A stretch of DNA of 64,000 nt from Streptomyces bauhiniae (GCF_004784475.1 NZ_SRRT01000006.1:554840-618839); one strand, 5' to 3'. Counted from the stretch's first letter, positions 19,384-28,970 are shown. The notes: generated from the letters alone by a model not told the origin. Numbers and translations: made by a program.

Positions 19384-20055
19384 ATGGCGATCCGCGTGAT
19401 GCTCGTCGACGATCAGGTGCTGCTGCGCACCGGTTTCCGGATGGTGCTCGCCGCCCAGCCGGACATGGAGGTCGTCGCGGAGGCGGGTGACGGGGTGGAG
19501 GCGCTCCAGGTGCTGGCCACCACCCCGGTCGACGTGGTCCTGATGGACGTGCGCATGCCCAAGCTGGACGGGGTGGAGACCACCCGGCGCATCTGCGCCG
19601 AGCCCGAGCCGCCCAAGGTGCTCATCCTGACCACGTTCGACCTGGACGAGTACGCCTTCTCCGGGCTGAAGGCGGGCGCCTCCGGTTTCATGCTCAAGGA
19701 CGTGCCGCCGGGCGAGCTGCTCAGCGCGATCCGCGCGGTGCACAGCGGGGACGCGGTCGTGGCCCCCTCCACCACACGCCGGCTGCTCGACCGGTTCGCC
19801 CCGATGCTGCCCTCGGCCGTCAAGGAGCCCCGGCACGCGGAGCTGTCCCGGCTCACCGAGCGCGAGCGCGAGGTCATGGTGCTGGTCGCCCAGGGGCTCT
19901 CCAACGGCGAGATCGCCGCCCGCCTGGTCCTCTCCGAGGCCACCGTGAAGACCCATGTGGGCCGCATCCTCACCAAGCTGGGGCTGCGCGACCGGGTCCA
20001 GGTGGTCGTCCTCGCCTACGAGACCGGGCTGGTCCGCGCGGGCGGGCAGCCGTAG
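19384..20055 (+). CDS. NarL/LuxR-family response regulator
   Basis: 223 residues. The receiver domain has the acidic pair D9-D10 and phospho-acceptor D55 in L-M-D-V-R-M-P, with the T and K of the switch (L-T-T-F, M-L-K-D). The C-terminal LuxR helix-turn-helix is L-T-E-R-E-R-E-V-M-V-L-V-A-Q-G-L-S-N followed by V-K-T-H-V-G-R-I-L-T-K-L. GAGGA lies upstream of ATG 19384. It is paired with the kinase immediately before it and probably co-transcribed. Target genes cannot be read from the sequence. Confidence 0.95.
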   Translation: MAIRVMLVDDQVLLRTGFRMVLAAQPDMEVVAEAGDGVEALQVLATTPVDVVLMDVRMPKLDGVETTRRICAEPEPPKVLILTTFDLDEYAFSGLKAGASGFMLKDVPPGELLSAIRAVHSGDAVVAPSTTRRLLDRFAPMLPSAVKEPRHAELSRLTEREREVMVLVAQGLSNGEIAARLVLSEATVKTHVGRILTKLGLRDRVQVVVLAYETGLVRAGGQP

Positions 20056-20058
20056 GGA

Positions 20059-21162
20059 TCAGCGCAGTACGCCCTCGATGAAGTCGCTGCCCAGCCGGGA
20101 CACGGCGGCCAGGTCCAGTTGGTGCTGGACGTACCGGCCCTGGCGGCAGCTTGTGATCAGGCCGGCCTTCTTGAGCACGGCCAGGTGGCGGGATATCTCC
20201 GGCGCGGACATGCCGTGCGCGTCGGCGAGTTCGCTGGTGCTGTGCGGGCTGCGGGCGAGGTGGCGGCACAGGCGCAGGCGCGCGGGGTGGGCGAGGGCCT
20301 CCATGCGCAGGGTGAGCTGCTCCACGGTGGGCGCCTTGGGGCGGGTGGCCTTGGCGGGGTAGGTGATCACGGGCTGCCAGCCGTACCGGTGCAGCACCAT
20401 CACATGCGGCCACCCGAGGCTGGTCGGCACCAGGACGAGCCCGCCGTCACCGGTGGTGCCCCGGCCCACCAGGAGCTTGTCGATCGTGACGATTCCGGCC
20501 TCCTCGTCCAGCGACACCGCGCCGGAGAGCGAGGAGAGGGCCTCGGCGGGGCCCTTGCGGCGCAGCAGCTCGGTCTTGTGCCGTGCGTCGGCGGCGAGTT
20601 GGGGTTGCAGCCGGGCCCAGGTGTCGGCGAAGAACGCCTCGTCGCAGTCGAGCACGAGCTGCCGGAACCAGGCGCGGACCGCCGGCGGGTCTTCCAGCAG
20701 GCGCCGGGCGAACCGCTCCTGGACGGCACCGCGCGCGGCGGCCAGATCCAGGGCGCGGCGGCGCAGCTCCGGGTCGCCCAGCGGGCCGGGGCTCTGCCGG
20801 GAGTACTGGGAGTGGCAGGTGAACTCCAGGGCCGCGTCGACGAACTGCTCGTCCGTCAGCTTGTCCAGCAGGTCGAGTTCCTCGGCGAGCGTGCCGCCCG
20901 GCAGCCCGCGCCGGCCGGGGAGCCCGGCGAAGGGGGCGAACACGTCGGAGAACGTGGTGCGCCACAGGAAGTCCGCCTCGCAGAGCCGGTCGGCCAGGCA
21001 CGGGTCCAGCCGGCCGGACACGGCGGTCGCCCAGCCCTGGAGGTCCGGATGGTGACCGGGCTCGCTGAGCGCGTGCAGGGCCATCCCCAGCTCGGTCAGC
21101 GGTGAGGGCACCACGGAGATGCGCTCCGCCGGGAGCCCCTTGACGTCGATGGTCACGCTCAT
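20059..21162 (-). CDS. DUF5937 / ArsR-type winged helix transcriptional regulator
   Basis: 367 residues. The long N-terminal half (V-S-P-S-P-L-T-E-L, then helical) matches the DUF5937 effector-type domain. The C-terminal end is a winged helix of the ArsR class: M-E-A-L-A-H-P-A-R-L-R-L-C-R-H-L, then S-T-S-E-L-A-D-A-H-G-M-S-A-P-E-I-S-R-H-L-A-V-L split over two helices. There are no ArsR metal-box cysteines, so a small organic ligand or none is more likely. A perfect palindrome 40-58 bases upstream of ATG 21162 is a likely autoregulatory operator. It lies directly after the threonine-aldolase-like gene on the same strand. Confidence 0.82.
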   Translation of the reverse strand: MSVTIDVKGLPAERISVVPSPLTELGMALHALSEPGHHPDLQGWATAVSGRLDPCLADRLCEADFLWRTTFSDVFAPFAGLPGRRGLPGGTLAEELDLLDKLTDEQFVDAALEFTCHSQYSRQSPGPLGDPELRRRALDLAAARGAVQERFARRLLEDPPAVRAWFRQLVLDCDEAFFADTWARLQPQLAADARHKTELLRRKGPAEALSSLSGAVSLDEEAGIVTIDKLLVGRGTTGDGGLVLVPTSLGWPHVMVLHRYGWQPVITYPAKATRPKAPTVEQLTLRMEALAHPARLRLCRHLARSPHSTSELADAHGMSAPEISRHLAVLKKAGLITSCRQGRYVQHQLDLAAVSRLGSDFIEGVLR

Positions 21163-21201
21163 GTGCCCATGGTGCCCCCCACCACTGACAACGCCCCCCG
21201 G

Positions 21202-21220
21202 ATTGACGGCCACCGTCAAT
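21202..21220. promoter_or_regulatory. perfect palindrome ATTGACGG-CCA-CCGTCAAT, likely operator
   Basis: A 19-base inverted repeat with 8-bp perfect arms around three bases. It lies between the aldolase-like gene and the DUF5937 regulator, in the promoter position of the regulator. Binding by that regulator is inferred from location; the half-site includes TTGAC, which may also serve as a -35. Confidence 0.55.
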
Positions 21221-21230
21221 CGACGGGACG

Positions 21231-22391
21231 TCAGGTGCCTTGGGCCAGCCGTCCGGCGAAGTCCACGGCCGCGTCCCGTACGTCGCGTGCCGTCCACTCC
21301 AGGCCCGCCGCGCGGACCCCGGTCTCCGTGAAGGAGAGGCCGGGGCCGCGGGAGTCCCAGCCGCCGGCGAACAGCAGGGTGCCGGTCTCCTCGGCCTGGC
21401 GTACCGCAGCCTCCGCGAGGACCTCGGGCTCGTACGGGAGCCAGACCTGGAAGTCGTGGGTGTGCGGCACCTCGGGGTGGACCCGGACCCACGGCAGCCC
21501 GGCCTCGGCGAACCCCTCGCGCAGCGCGGCGGCGACCACGCGCGCGTGCCGGACGTACTCCGGAAGCCTCGGCAGCTCCCGGTCCAGGCCGGCGAGGGCG
21601 GAGAGCGCGGTGGGGAACTGCTGGAAGACCATGCCCCCGTACCGGTGCCGCCAGGTGCGCGCCTCCTCGACGAGGCTCGCGGGGCCGGCGAGCGCGGCGC
21701 CGCCCAGGCCGCCGAGGGACTTGTAGAACGACACGTAGACGCTGTCGGCCAGGGCCGCGATCTCCTCCAAAGGGCGGCCGAAGTGCTCGGTGGCCTCCCA
21801 GAGGCGGGCGCCGTCGAAGTGCACCACCGCCTCGCGCTCCCGCGCGGCGTCGACCGCCTCGGTCAGCTCCTCCCAGGAGGGCAGCAGGAACCCGGCGTCG
21901 CGCAGCGGGAGCTCCAGCATGAGGGCGCCGAGGGGCTCGTCCAGGCCGTGCACGTCGGCCGCCGTCACCGGGCGCGGCTCCTGGCTCACGGTCACCGGGC
22001 GCAACCCGCTGACCTGGCTGAACGCATGACGTTCGTGCACCTCGGGGTGGGACAGGGCGTGCAGGGCGACGGCCGGGTTGCCGGTACGCGCGGCCCAGCA
22101 GCGCAGGGCGACCTGCTGGGCCATGGTGCCGGTCGGGAAGAACACGGCGGCCTCGGTGCCGAGCAGTTCCGCGACCCGGCGCTCCAGGGCGGCCACCACG
22201 CCGTCGCCGTAGAGGTCGGCGGGTTCGTCCAGGTCGTACACCTCGGGGGCCGACTCCGTCAGCTCCGCCAGGCGCTCGCGGAGGGTGCCGCGCCAGCCGC
22301 CGCGCGCCAGCACGCGCGGGGCGGTGCGGATCGCGGTCCGGCGCCGCTCCCGTATCGAAGGCCGCTGTTCGTCCTCGGTCGTGTCGCTCAT
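21231..22391 (-). CDS. threonine aldolase / beta-eliminating lyase family PLP enzyme
   Basis: 386 residues of fold-type I PLP enzyme related to low-specificity L-threonine aldolase, which cleaves threonine to glycine and acetaldehyde. Landmarks are F-P-T-G-T-M-A-Q-Q, the H-F-D-G-A-R-L-W-E segment (PLP-contacting Asp), and the Schiff-base lysine in V-S-F-Y-K-S-L-G-G-L-G-G. It carries about 40 extra N-terminal residues compared with bacterial LtaE. ATG 22391 was chosen over ATG 22403: a weak -10-like CATGAT ends seven bases before it. The true substrate may differ from threonine. Confidence 0.8.
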   Translation of the reverse strand: MSDTTEDEQRPSIRERRRTAIRTAPRVLARGGWRGTLRERLAELTESAPEVYDLDEPADLYGDGVVAALERRVAELLGTEAAVFFPTGTMAQQVALRCWAARTGNPAVALHALSHPEVHERHAFSQVSGLRPVTVSQEPRPVTAADVHGLDEPLGALMLELPLRDAGFLLPSWEELTEAVDAAREREAVVHFDGARLWEATEHFGRPLEEIAALADSVYVSFYKSLGGLGGAALAGPASLVEEARTWRHRYGGMVFQQFPTALSALAGLDRELPRLPEYVRHARVVAAALREGFAEAGLPWVRVHPEVPHTHDFQVWLPYEPEVLAEAAVRQAEETGTLLFAGGWDSRGPGLSFTETGVRAAGLEWTARDVRDAAVDFAGRLAQGT

Positions 22392-22493
22392 GCGGGGGAT
22401 CATGCCGCGCCGGGCCCCGCGCGGGTACCCGGTTTCCGGGCGGGCCGGTGCGGGGGCCCACAGCCTGTGGACAACCGGGGGCCGGTCACCGGA

Positions 22494-22499
22494 TAGCGT
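22494..22499 (+). promoter_or_regulatory. -10 box (TAGCGT) of the DUF2520-panC-nadB-nadC-coaX operon
   Basis: TAGCGT about 60 bases before GTG 22560 in the divergent spacer; a short leader with GGAAGG follows. No perfect -35 is seen. Confidence 0.4.
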
Positions 22500-22559
22500 T
22501 AACATGACGAGAAATCGTCCGGTACCCAGAGCGGACTGGAACGGGAAGGCCACGGTCGC

Positions 22560-23564
22560 GTGAGTACAGTCCATCCCCCTGAAGGCACAGCCGGCACAGA
22601 CACCCGGGACCGCCCCGCGCGGCTCACCGTCGGTGTCGTCGGCGCCGGACGCGTGGGCCCCGCCCTGGCCGCGTCCCTCCAGCTCGCCGGACACCGCCCG
22701 GTGGCCGTCTCCGGCGTCTCCGACGCCTCCCAGCGGCGCGCGGAGAAGATGCTGCCCGGTGTGCCCCTGGTGCCGCCCGCCGAGGTGCTCCAGCGCGCCG
22801 ACTTGGTGCTGCTCACCGTCCCCGACGACGCCCTGCCCGGCCTGGTCACCGGCCTCGCCGAGACCGGCGCCGTCCGCCCCGGCCAGCTCCTCGTGCACAC
22901 CTCCGGCCGGTACGGCGTCTCGGTGCTCGACCCGGCCCTGCGCGCGGGCGCGCTGCCGCTCGCGCTGCACCCGGCGATGACCTTCACCGGCAGCCCCGTC
23001 GACGTCCAGCGCCTCGCGGGCTGCTCCTTCGGCGTCACCGCGCCCGGGGAACTGCGGCTCGCGGCCGAGGCCCTGGTCATCGAGATGGGCGGCGAGCCGG
23101 AGTGGATCAGCGAGGAGAGCCGCCCGCTCTACCACGCGGCCCTCGCCCTGGGCTCCAACCACCTGATCACCCTGGTCGCCCAGTCCATGGAGCTGCTGCG
23201 CACGGCCGGGGTCGGCGCCCCCGACCGGATGCTGGGCCCGCTGCTCGGCGCCGCCCTGGACAACGCGCTGCGCTCCGGCGACGCGGCCCTCACCGGCCCC
23301 GTCGCGCGCGGGGACGCGGGCACGGTCGCCGCGCACATCGCCGAGCTGCGCGAGCACTCCCCGCAGACCGTCGCCGGGTATGTGGCGATGGCCCGCGCGA
23401 CCGCCGACCGCGCCCTCGCCCACGGCCTGCTCAAGGCCGAGCTGGCCGAGGACCTGCTCGGCGTGCTCGCCGACGAGGGGACCGGCACCGGCACCGGCAG
23501 CGCGCCCGGCACCGGCACCGACGCGGACGACGACGAGAACGGCCCCGAGGGGAACGACCGATGA
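22560..23564 (+). CDS. Rossmann-like NAD(P)-binding / DUF2520 protein
   Basis: 334 residues. The N-terminal Rossmann fold starts V-G-V-V-G-A-G-R-V-G-P-A-L, a dinucleotide-binding glycine motif, and the C-terminal part is the helical DUF2520 domain with H-P-A-M-T-F and A-L-G-S-N-H. The fold resembles ketopantoate reductase and pyrroline-carboxylate reductase. Its stop overlaps the panC start as ATGA, so the two proteins are made together. The C-terminus is a Gly/Thr then Asp/Glu low-complexity tail. A role in pantothenate supply, possibly as the ketopantoate reductase, is inferred from this context, not proven by a motif. Confidence 0.8.
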   Translation: MSTVHPPEGTAGTDTRDRPARLTVGVVGAGRVGPALAASLQLAGHRPVAVSGVSDASQRRAEKMLPGVPLVPPAEVLQRADLVLLTVPDDALPGLVTGLAETGAVRPGQLLVHTSGRYGVSVLDPALRAGALPLALHPAMTFTGSPVDVQRLAGCSFGVTAPGELRLAAEALVIEMGGEPEWISEESRPLYHAALALGSNHLITLVAQSMELLRTAGVGAPDRMLGPLLGAALDNALRSGDAALTGPVARGDAGTVAAHIAELREHSPQTVAGYVAMARATADRALAHGLLKAELAEDLLGVLADEGTGTGTGSAPGTGTDADDDENGPEGNDR

Positions 23565-24562
23565 CCACCGCCCTGCTGAGCACCGCCGACGAGCTGCACG
23601 CGCGCGTGCGCCACGGCCGCCGTGCCGTCGTGATGACCATGGGCGCCCTGCACGAGGGCCACGCCACGCTGATCCGCGCCGCCCGCGAGATCGCCGGGCC
23701 GGACGGCGAGGTCGTCGTCACCGTCTTCGTCAACCCGCTCCAGTTCGGCGCCGGCGAGGACCTCGACCGCTACCCGCGCACCCTGGACGCCGACCTGGCC
23801 CTCGCCGGCCGCGCGGGCGCGGACGCGGTGTTCGCCCCGTCCGTGGACGAGGTCTACCCCGGCGGCGAGCCCCAGGTGCGCATCACCGCGGGCCCCATGG
23901 GCGGCCGCCTGGAGGGCGCCACCCGCCCCGGCCACTTCGACGGCATGCTCACCGTCGTCGCCAAGCTGCTGCACCTCACCCGGCCCGACGTGGCGCTGTA
24001 CGGGCAGAAGGACGCCCAGCAGCTCGCGCTCATCCGGCGCATGGTGCGCGACCTCAACTTCGGCGTGGAGATCGTCGGCGTGCCCACGGTCCGCGAGGAG
24101 GACGGGCTCGCCCTGTCCAGCCGCAACCGCTACCTCGCCCCCGAGGAGCGCGCCACCGCCCTCACCCTGTCCCGCGCCCTGTTCGCCGGCCGCGACCGGC
24201 ACGCGGCCCAGGAGGCCCTGCGCGCGCGGGCCCTGGAGGTGCCCTCCACGCACGCGCGCGCGGAGGCGCTGAGTGCCATAGGCGAGTCGCGGGCGGCGGC
24301 CGACGCGCACGCCGTGGCCACCGCCGCGCCCGGCGGCCCGGCGGCCGTCCGCGCGGCCGCCCGCCAGGCCCTGGACGAGGCCGCCCGCTTCGACCCGCCG
24401 CTCGACCTGGACTACCTCGCCCTGGTCGACCCGGCCGACTTCACCGAGATCGCCGACGACTACACCGGCGAGGCGGTCCTCGCGATCGCCGCGAAGGTCG
24501 GCTCTACCCGGCTGATCGACAACATCCCGCTCACCTTCGGCAGCCCTGGAGCCGCCCTGTGA
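23561..24562 (+). CDS. panC: pantothenate synthetase (pantoate-beta-alanine ligase)
   Basis: ATP-dependent joining of pantoate to beta-alanine, making vitamin B5. Signature motifs: M-T-M-G-A-L-H-E-G-H (HxGH), Y-G-Q-K-D-A-Q-Q-L and L-S-S-R-N-R-Y-L. Length (333 aa) is normal for actinobacteria. The ATG at 23561 is fixed by the ATGA overlap with the gene before it, and its own stop overlaps the nadB start as GTGA, so three genes are translationally coupled. coaX, the next enzyme in the route to CoA, lies 2.7 kb downstream in the same operon. Confidence 0.96.
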   Translation: MTTALLSTADELHARVRHGRRAVVMTMGALHEGHATLIRAAREIAGPDGEVVVTVFVNPLQFGAGEDLDRYPRTLDADLALAGRAGADAVFAPSVDEVYPGGEPQVRITAGPMGGRLEGATRPGHFDGMLTVVAKLLHLTRPDVALYGQKDAQQLALIRRMVRDLNFGVEIVGVPTVREEDGLALSSRNRYLAPEERATALTLSRALFAGRDRHAAQEALRARALEVPSTHARAEALSAIGESRAAADAHAVATAAPGGPAAVRAAARQALDEAARFDPPLDLDYLALVDPADFTEIADDYTGEAVLAIAAKVGSTRLIDNIPLTFGSPGAAL

Positions 24563-26256
24563 ACAGCACCGGCATACGACTGCACGCGCCCGCCCCCGGC
24601 TGGTCCATCCCGGCCGACGTCGTGGTGGTCGGCTCCGGCGTGGCCGGCCTGACCGCCGCGCTGCGCTGCGAGGCGGCCGGCCTGACGACGGTCGTCGTCA
24701 CCAAGGCCCGCCTGGACGACGGCTCCACCCGCTGGGCGCAGGGCGGCATCGCGGCCGCCCTGGGCGACGGCGACACCCCCGCACAGCACCTGGACGACAC
24801 CCTGGTCGCGGGCGCGGGCCTGTGCGACGAGGACGCCGTACGCCTCCTGGTCACCGAGGGCCCCGACGCCGTACGGCGGCTGATCGACACCGGCGCCCGG
24901 TTCGACACCGACGACGCGGGCTCGATCCAGCTCACCCGCGAGGGCGGGCACCACCGGCGCCGCATCGCCCACGCGGGCGGGGACGCCACCGGCGCGGAGA
25001 TCTCCCGCGCGCTGGTCGACGCCGTCCGCGCGCGGGGCCTGCGCACCATCGAGAACGCGCTCGTCCTGGACCTGCTCACCGACGCCGAGGGCCGCACCGC
25101 GGGCGTCACGCTGCACGTCATGGGCGAGGGCCAGCACGACGGCGTGGGCGCCGTGCACGCGCCCGCCGTGGTGCTCGCCACCGGCGGCATGGGCCAGGTG
25201 TTCTCCGCGACCACCAACCCCTCGGTCTCCACCGGCGACGGCGTGGCGCTGGCGCTGCGCGCGGGCGCCGAGGTCAGCGACCTGGAGTTCGTGCAGTTCC
25301 ACCCCACCGTGCTGTTCCTCGGCCCCGACGCCGAGGGCCAGCAGCCGCTGGTCTCGGAGGCGGTGCGAGGCGAGGGCGCCCACCTGGTCGACGCCGACGG
25401 CACCCGCTTCATGGTCGGGCAGCACGAGCTGGCCGAGCTGGCCCCGCGCGACATCGTCGCCAAGGGCATCACGCGGCGGATGCACGAGCTGGGCGCCGAG
25501 CACATGTACCTCGACGGCCGGCACTTCGGCGCCGACATGTGGGAGCACCGCTTCCCGACCATCCTGGCCGCCTGCCGCGCCCACGGCATCGACCCGGTCA
25601 CCGAGCCGATCCCGGTGGCCCCGGCCGCCCACTACGCCTCCGGCGGCGTCCGCACCGACGACCGCGGCCGTACGACGGTGCCCGGCCTGTACGCGTGCGG
25701 CGAGGTCGCCTGCACCGGCGTGCACGGCGCCAACCGGCTCGCCTCCAACTCCCTGCTCGAAGGGCTCGTCTACGCCGAGCGCATCGCCGCCGACATCGCG
25801 GCCGAGCACACCGCGCACGGCCCGCACACGCGCGTACCGGCCCCCGTCCCGCACCACGGCACGCCCGCGCACCCCCTGCTGGCCCCCGAGGACCGGCTCG
25901 CCGTGCAGCGGATCATGAGCGAGGGCGCGGGCGTCCTGCGCTCGGCCGCCTCCCTGGAGCGTGCCGCACAGCGCCTCGCGGAGCTGCACTCCCGCGCCAG
26001 CGACACCCTGGACGGCGAGGGCAAGACCGCCGAGCCCGGCGTCGACACCTGGGAGGCCACCAACCTGCTGGACGTGGCCCGCGTCCTGGTCGCCGCCGCA
26101 GCGCTGCGCGAGGAGACCCGCGGCTGCCACTGGCGCGAGGACCACGCCGGCCGCGACGATCTCCACTGGCGCCGCCACCTGGTGGTGACCCTCCGCGCGG
26201 ACCGTTCGCTGGCCGTACGCACCACCGACAGCGCAGACTTCCCCCCTACCCGGTGA
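24559..26256 (+). CDS. nadB: L-aspartate oxidase
   Basis: FAD enzyme oxidising aspartate to iminoaspartate, the first step of de novo NAD synthesis. The FAD-binding G-S-G-V-A-G-L-T-A-A-L lies near residue 23. H-H-R-R-R-I-A-H-A-G-G-D-A-T-G follows, and the family-defining H-G-A-N-R-L-A-S-N-S-L-L-E-G is near residue 395. 565 residues, full length. The GTG start at 24559 overlaps the panC stop (GTGA). nadC follows after 48 bases. nadA (quinolinate synthase) is not in the window, so the middle step must be encoded elsewhere. Confidence 0.96.
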   Translation: MNSTGIRLHAPAPGWSIPADVVVVGSGVAGLTAALRCEAAGLTTVVVTKARLDDGSTRWAQGGIAAALGDGDTPAQHLDDTLVAGAGLCDEDAVRLLVTEGPDAVRRLIDTGARFDTDDAGSIQLTREGGHHRRRIAHAGGDATGAEISRALVDAVRARGLRTIENALVLDLLTDAEGRTAGVTLHVMGEGQHDGVGAVHAPAVVLATGGMGQVFSATTNPSVSTGDGVALALRAGAEVSDLEFVQFHPTVLFLGPDAEGQQPLVSEAVRGEGAHLVDADGTRFMVGQHELAELAPRDIVAKGITRRMHELGAEHMYLDGRHFGADMWEHRFPTILAACRAHGIDPVTEPIPVAPAAHYASGGVRTDDRGRTTVPGLYACGEVACTGVHGANRLASNSLLEGLVYAERIAADIAAEHTAHGPHTRVPAPVPHHGTPAHPLLAPEDRLAVQRIMSEGAGVLRSAASLERAAQRLAELHSRASDTLDGEGKTAEPGVDTWEATNLLDVARVLVAAAALREETRGCHWREDHAGRDDLHWRRHLVVTLRADRSLAVRTTDSADFPPTR

Positions 26257-26304
26257 CATCTCGGTCCACCGGGTGAACCCGCCTCCCCAGGAGCAGTGAC
26301 GAAC

Positions 26305-27285
26305 GTGAGCACCGACGACCTTCCCCTCGCCCCGACCGGCGGCTGCGGCGACGGCTGCGCCTGTGGCGCGGACGAGGAGGGCGAAGAGCAACTGGAGTGC
26401 GGTCTCGACCCCGCGCTGGCCGCGCTGCTGGCCGAGGCCGGGCTCGACCCCGTCGAGATCGAGGACATCGCCAACGTCACCGTCCAGGAGGACCTGGCCG
26501 GCGGCGTCGACGTGACCACCGTGGCGACCATCCCCGAGGACGCGGTGGCCACCGCCGACTTCGTCGCCCGCGAGGCCGGCGTGGTCGCGGGCCTCCGGGT
26601 CGCCGAGGCCGTGCTCTCCGTGGTCTGCGAGGACGAGTTCGAGGTCGAGCGGCACGTCGAGGACGGCGACCTGATCGAAGCCGGCCAGCGCCTGCTGTCG
26701 GTCACCACCCGCACCCGCGACCTGCTCACCGCCGAGCGCAGCGCCCTGAACATCCTGGGCCGCATGTCCGGCATCGCGTCCGCCACGCGCGCGTGGGCCG
26801 ACGTGCTGGAGGGCAGCCGCACGCGCGTGCGCGACACCCGCAAGACCACCCCCGGCCTGCGCTCGCTGGAGAAGTACGCGGTGCGCTGCGGCGGCGGCGT
26901 CAACCACCGCATGTCGCTCTCCGACGCCGCCCTGGTCAAGGACAACCACGTCCTCGCCGCCGGCGGTGTGGCCGAGGCGTTCAAGGCCGTGCGGGAGACC
27001 TTCCCGGACCTCCCCGTGGAGGTCGAGGTCGACACCCTGCACCAGCTCCACGAGGCCGTCGAGGCGGGCGCCGACCTGATCCTGCTGGACAACTTCACCC
27101 CAGGCGAGTGCGCCGAGGCCGTCACCCTCACGGCCGGCCGCGCCGAGCTGGAGGCGTCCGGGCGGCTCACCCTGGAGAACGCCCGCGCCTACGCCGACAC
27201 CGGCGTGGACTTCCTGGCCGTCGGCGCCCTCACCCACTCCTCGCCGGTGCTCGACATCGGCCTGGACCTGCGCCCGGCGGAGTGA
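26305..27285 (+). CDS. nadC: nicotinate-nucleotide pyrophosphorylase (quinolinate phosphoribosyltransferase)
   Basis: Converts quinolinate and PRPP to nicotinate mononucleotide. Core motifs: E-D-L-A-G-G-V-D-V-T-T, R-D-T-R-K-T-T-P-G-L-R, K-Y-A-V-R-C-G-G-G-V-N-H-R and K-D-N-H-V. The N-terminus carries an extra Cys/Gly-rich patch (C-G-D-G-C-A-C-G, then another Cys) not needed for catalysis. GTG 26305 is preferred because AGGAG lies eleven bases upstream; GTG 26296 is only two bases from it. 326 residues. It follows nadB and is six bases from coaX. Confidence 0.95.
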   Translation: MSTDDLPLAPTGGCGDGCACGADEEGEEQLECGLDPALAALLAEAGLDPVEIEDIANVTVQEDLAGGVDVTTVATIPEDAVATADFVAREAGVVAGLRVAEAVLSVVCEDEFEVERHVEDGDLIEAGQRLLSVTTRTRDLLTAERSALNILGRMSGIASATRAWADVLEGSRTRVRDTRKTTPGLRSLEKYAVRCGGGVNHRMSLSDAALVKDNHVLAAGGVAEAFKAVRETFPDLPVEVEVDTLHQLHEAVEAGADLILLDNFTPGECAEAVTLTAGRAELEASGRLTLENARAYADTGVDFLAVGALTHSSPVLDIGLDLRPAE

Positions 27286-27290
27286 GGCGG

Positions 27291-28088
<798 letters not shown>

Positions 28089-28183
28089 CCGGGCCCGCGT
28101 GGGACTCAGGGCCGGGCGGGGGAACCCTGGGTCCGACACGCGTGACAAAGCGTCCCATTCCGTAACTTTTGTCCGATTAGCGG

Positions 28184-28189
28184 TAGCGT
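28184..28189 (+). promoter_or_regulatory. -10 box (TAGCGT) of a leaderless transcript
   Basis: Ends six bases before ATG 28196; no Shine-Dalgarno. The upstream 50 bases are AT-richer than the surroundings. Confidence 0.5.
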
Positions 28190-28195
28190 CGCCGC

Positions 28196-28885
28196 ATGCC
28201 CACGCCATACGGAACTCGCGGCGGCATGGCGTTCGGCGCGGAGGAGCTGCGTGTGCTCCGCCGCGCCCTCGCCCTCGCCCTCCACCCCGGCACGGCCTCC
28301 GCCGAGGACGTGCAGGACTGCTTCCGCCTCGCCGACTCGGTCGACGAGGCCCTGGACGAAGCGGCTCGCCTGCGCGCCTTCCTCCTGGCCGACCTGGGCC
28401 GCTACCGAGCCGCCCTGCCCGGCACCGCGGCCGGCTACCTCGCCCTGCTCCAGGAGGCGCTCGGCGCCGGGCACCGGCCCGCCCCGGACGACCTCGCCGC
28501 CCTGCGCGCCCTGCGCGGCAACCCGGTGGCCGCCGCCCTGCTGGCCCACTGCCAGGGCCTGGTCGAGCGCAGCGTCCGCGCCCGCTTCGCCACCGGCGCG
28601 CCCACCGTCCCCGCGCCCGCCGCACCGCCCTCCCGCGCCCGTCTGCTGGCCCTTACGGGCGGCGCGGAGGGCTCCGGGCCCACCGGGGCCGACGAGTCCG
28701 GGGAAGCCGCTCAGAAGCCCGCCGAGGAGCCCGCCCGGCCCCCCGCCCCGCGCCCCGGCGAGCGCCCCGCCGCACCGGCCGCCCCGAAGCGCCCCGTCCC
28801 CACCCCCGGCGAGGTCTTCCCGCGCCGCAAACCGCAGTCCCCGCCCGCCGGACAGGACCGCCCCCGCCACCTCGCCGCGGGCTGA
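28196..28885 (+). CDS. hypothetical protein with Pro-rich tail
   Basis: 229 residues, function not recognised. The first 145 residues are helical and Leu/Ala/Arg-rich (E-E-L-R-V-L-R-R-A-L, V-D-E-A-L-D-E-A-A-R-L-R-A-F) and soluble, with no membrane segment. The remainder is a Pro/Ala/Glu/Arg-rich disordered tail. It looks like an adaptor-type protein conserved among streptomycetes downstream of coaX. A -10 box six bases before ATG 28196 supports the start and implies a leaderless mRNA, separate from the coaX operon. Confidence 0.65.
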   Translation: MPTPYGTRGGMAFGAEELRVLRRALALALHPGTASAEDVQDCFRLADSVDEALDEAARLRAFLLADLGRYRAALPGTAAGYLALLQEALGAGHRPAPDDLAALRALRGNPVAAALLAHCQGLVERSVRARFATGAPTVPAPAAPPSRARLLALTGGAEGSGPTGADESGEAAQKPAEEPARPPAPRPGERPAAPAAPKRPVPTPGEVFPRRKPQSPPAGQDRPRHLAAG

Positions 28886-28958
28886 CCCGGCTGACCGGCC
28901 CTATGGGGCGGGGAGGACATAAGGCCCACCCCGCCCCGGCCGGGCCGCCCCGCCTGGC

Positions 28959-28964
28959 TACTCT
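28959..28964 (+). promoter_or_regulatory. -10 box (TACTCT) of a leaderless transcript
   Basis: Ends six bases before ATG 28971. GGAG also lies here, but only two bases from the ATG, too close to act as a normal Shine-Dalgarno. Confidence 0.45.
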
Positions 28965-28970
28965 GGAGCC

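Noticed and set aside
23102..23560. Upstream extension of panC in the same frame
   Set aside because: Overlaps the DUF2520 gene, which is clearly coding; panC start is fixed by the ATGA junction.
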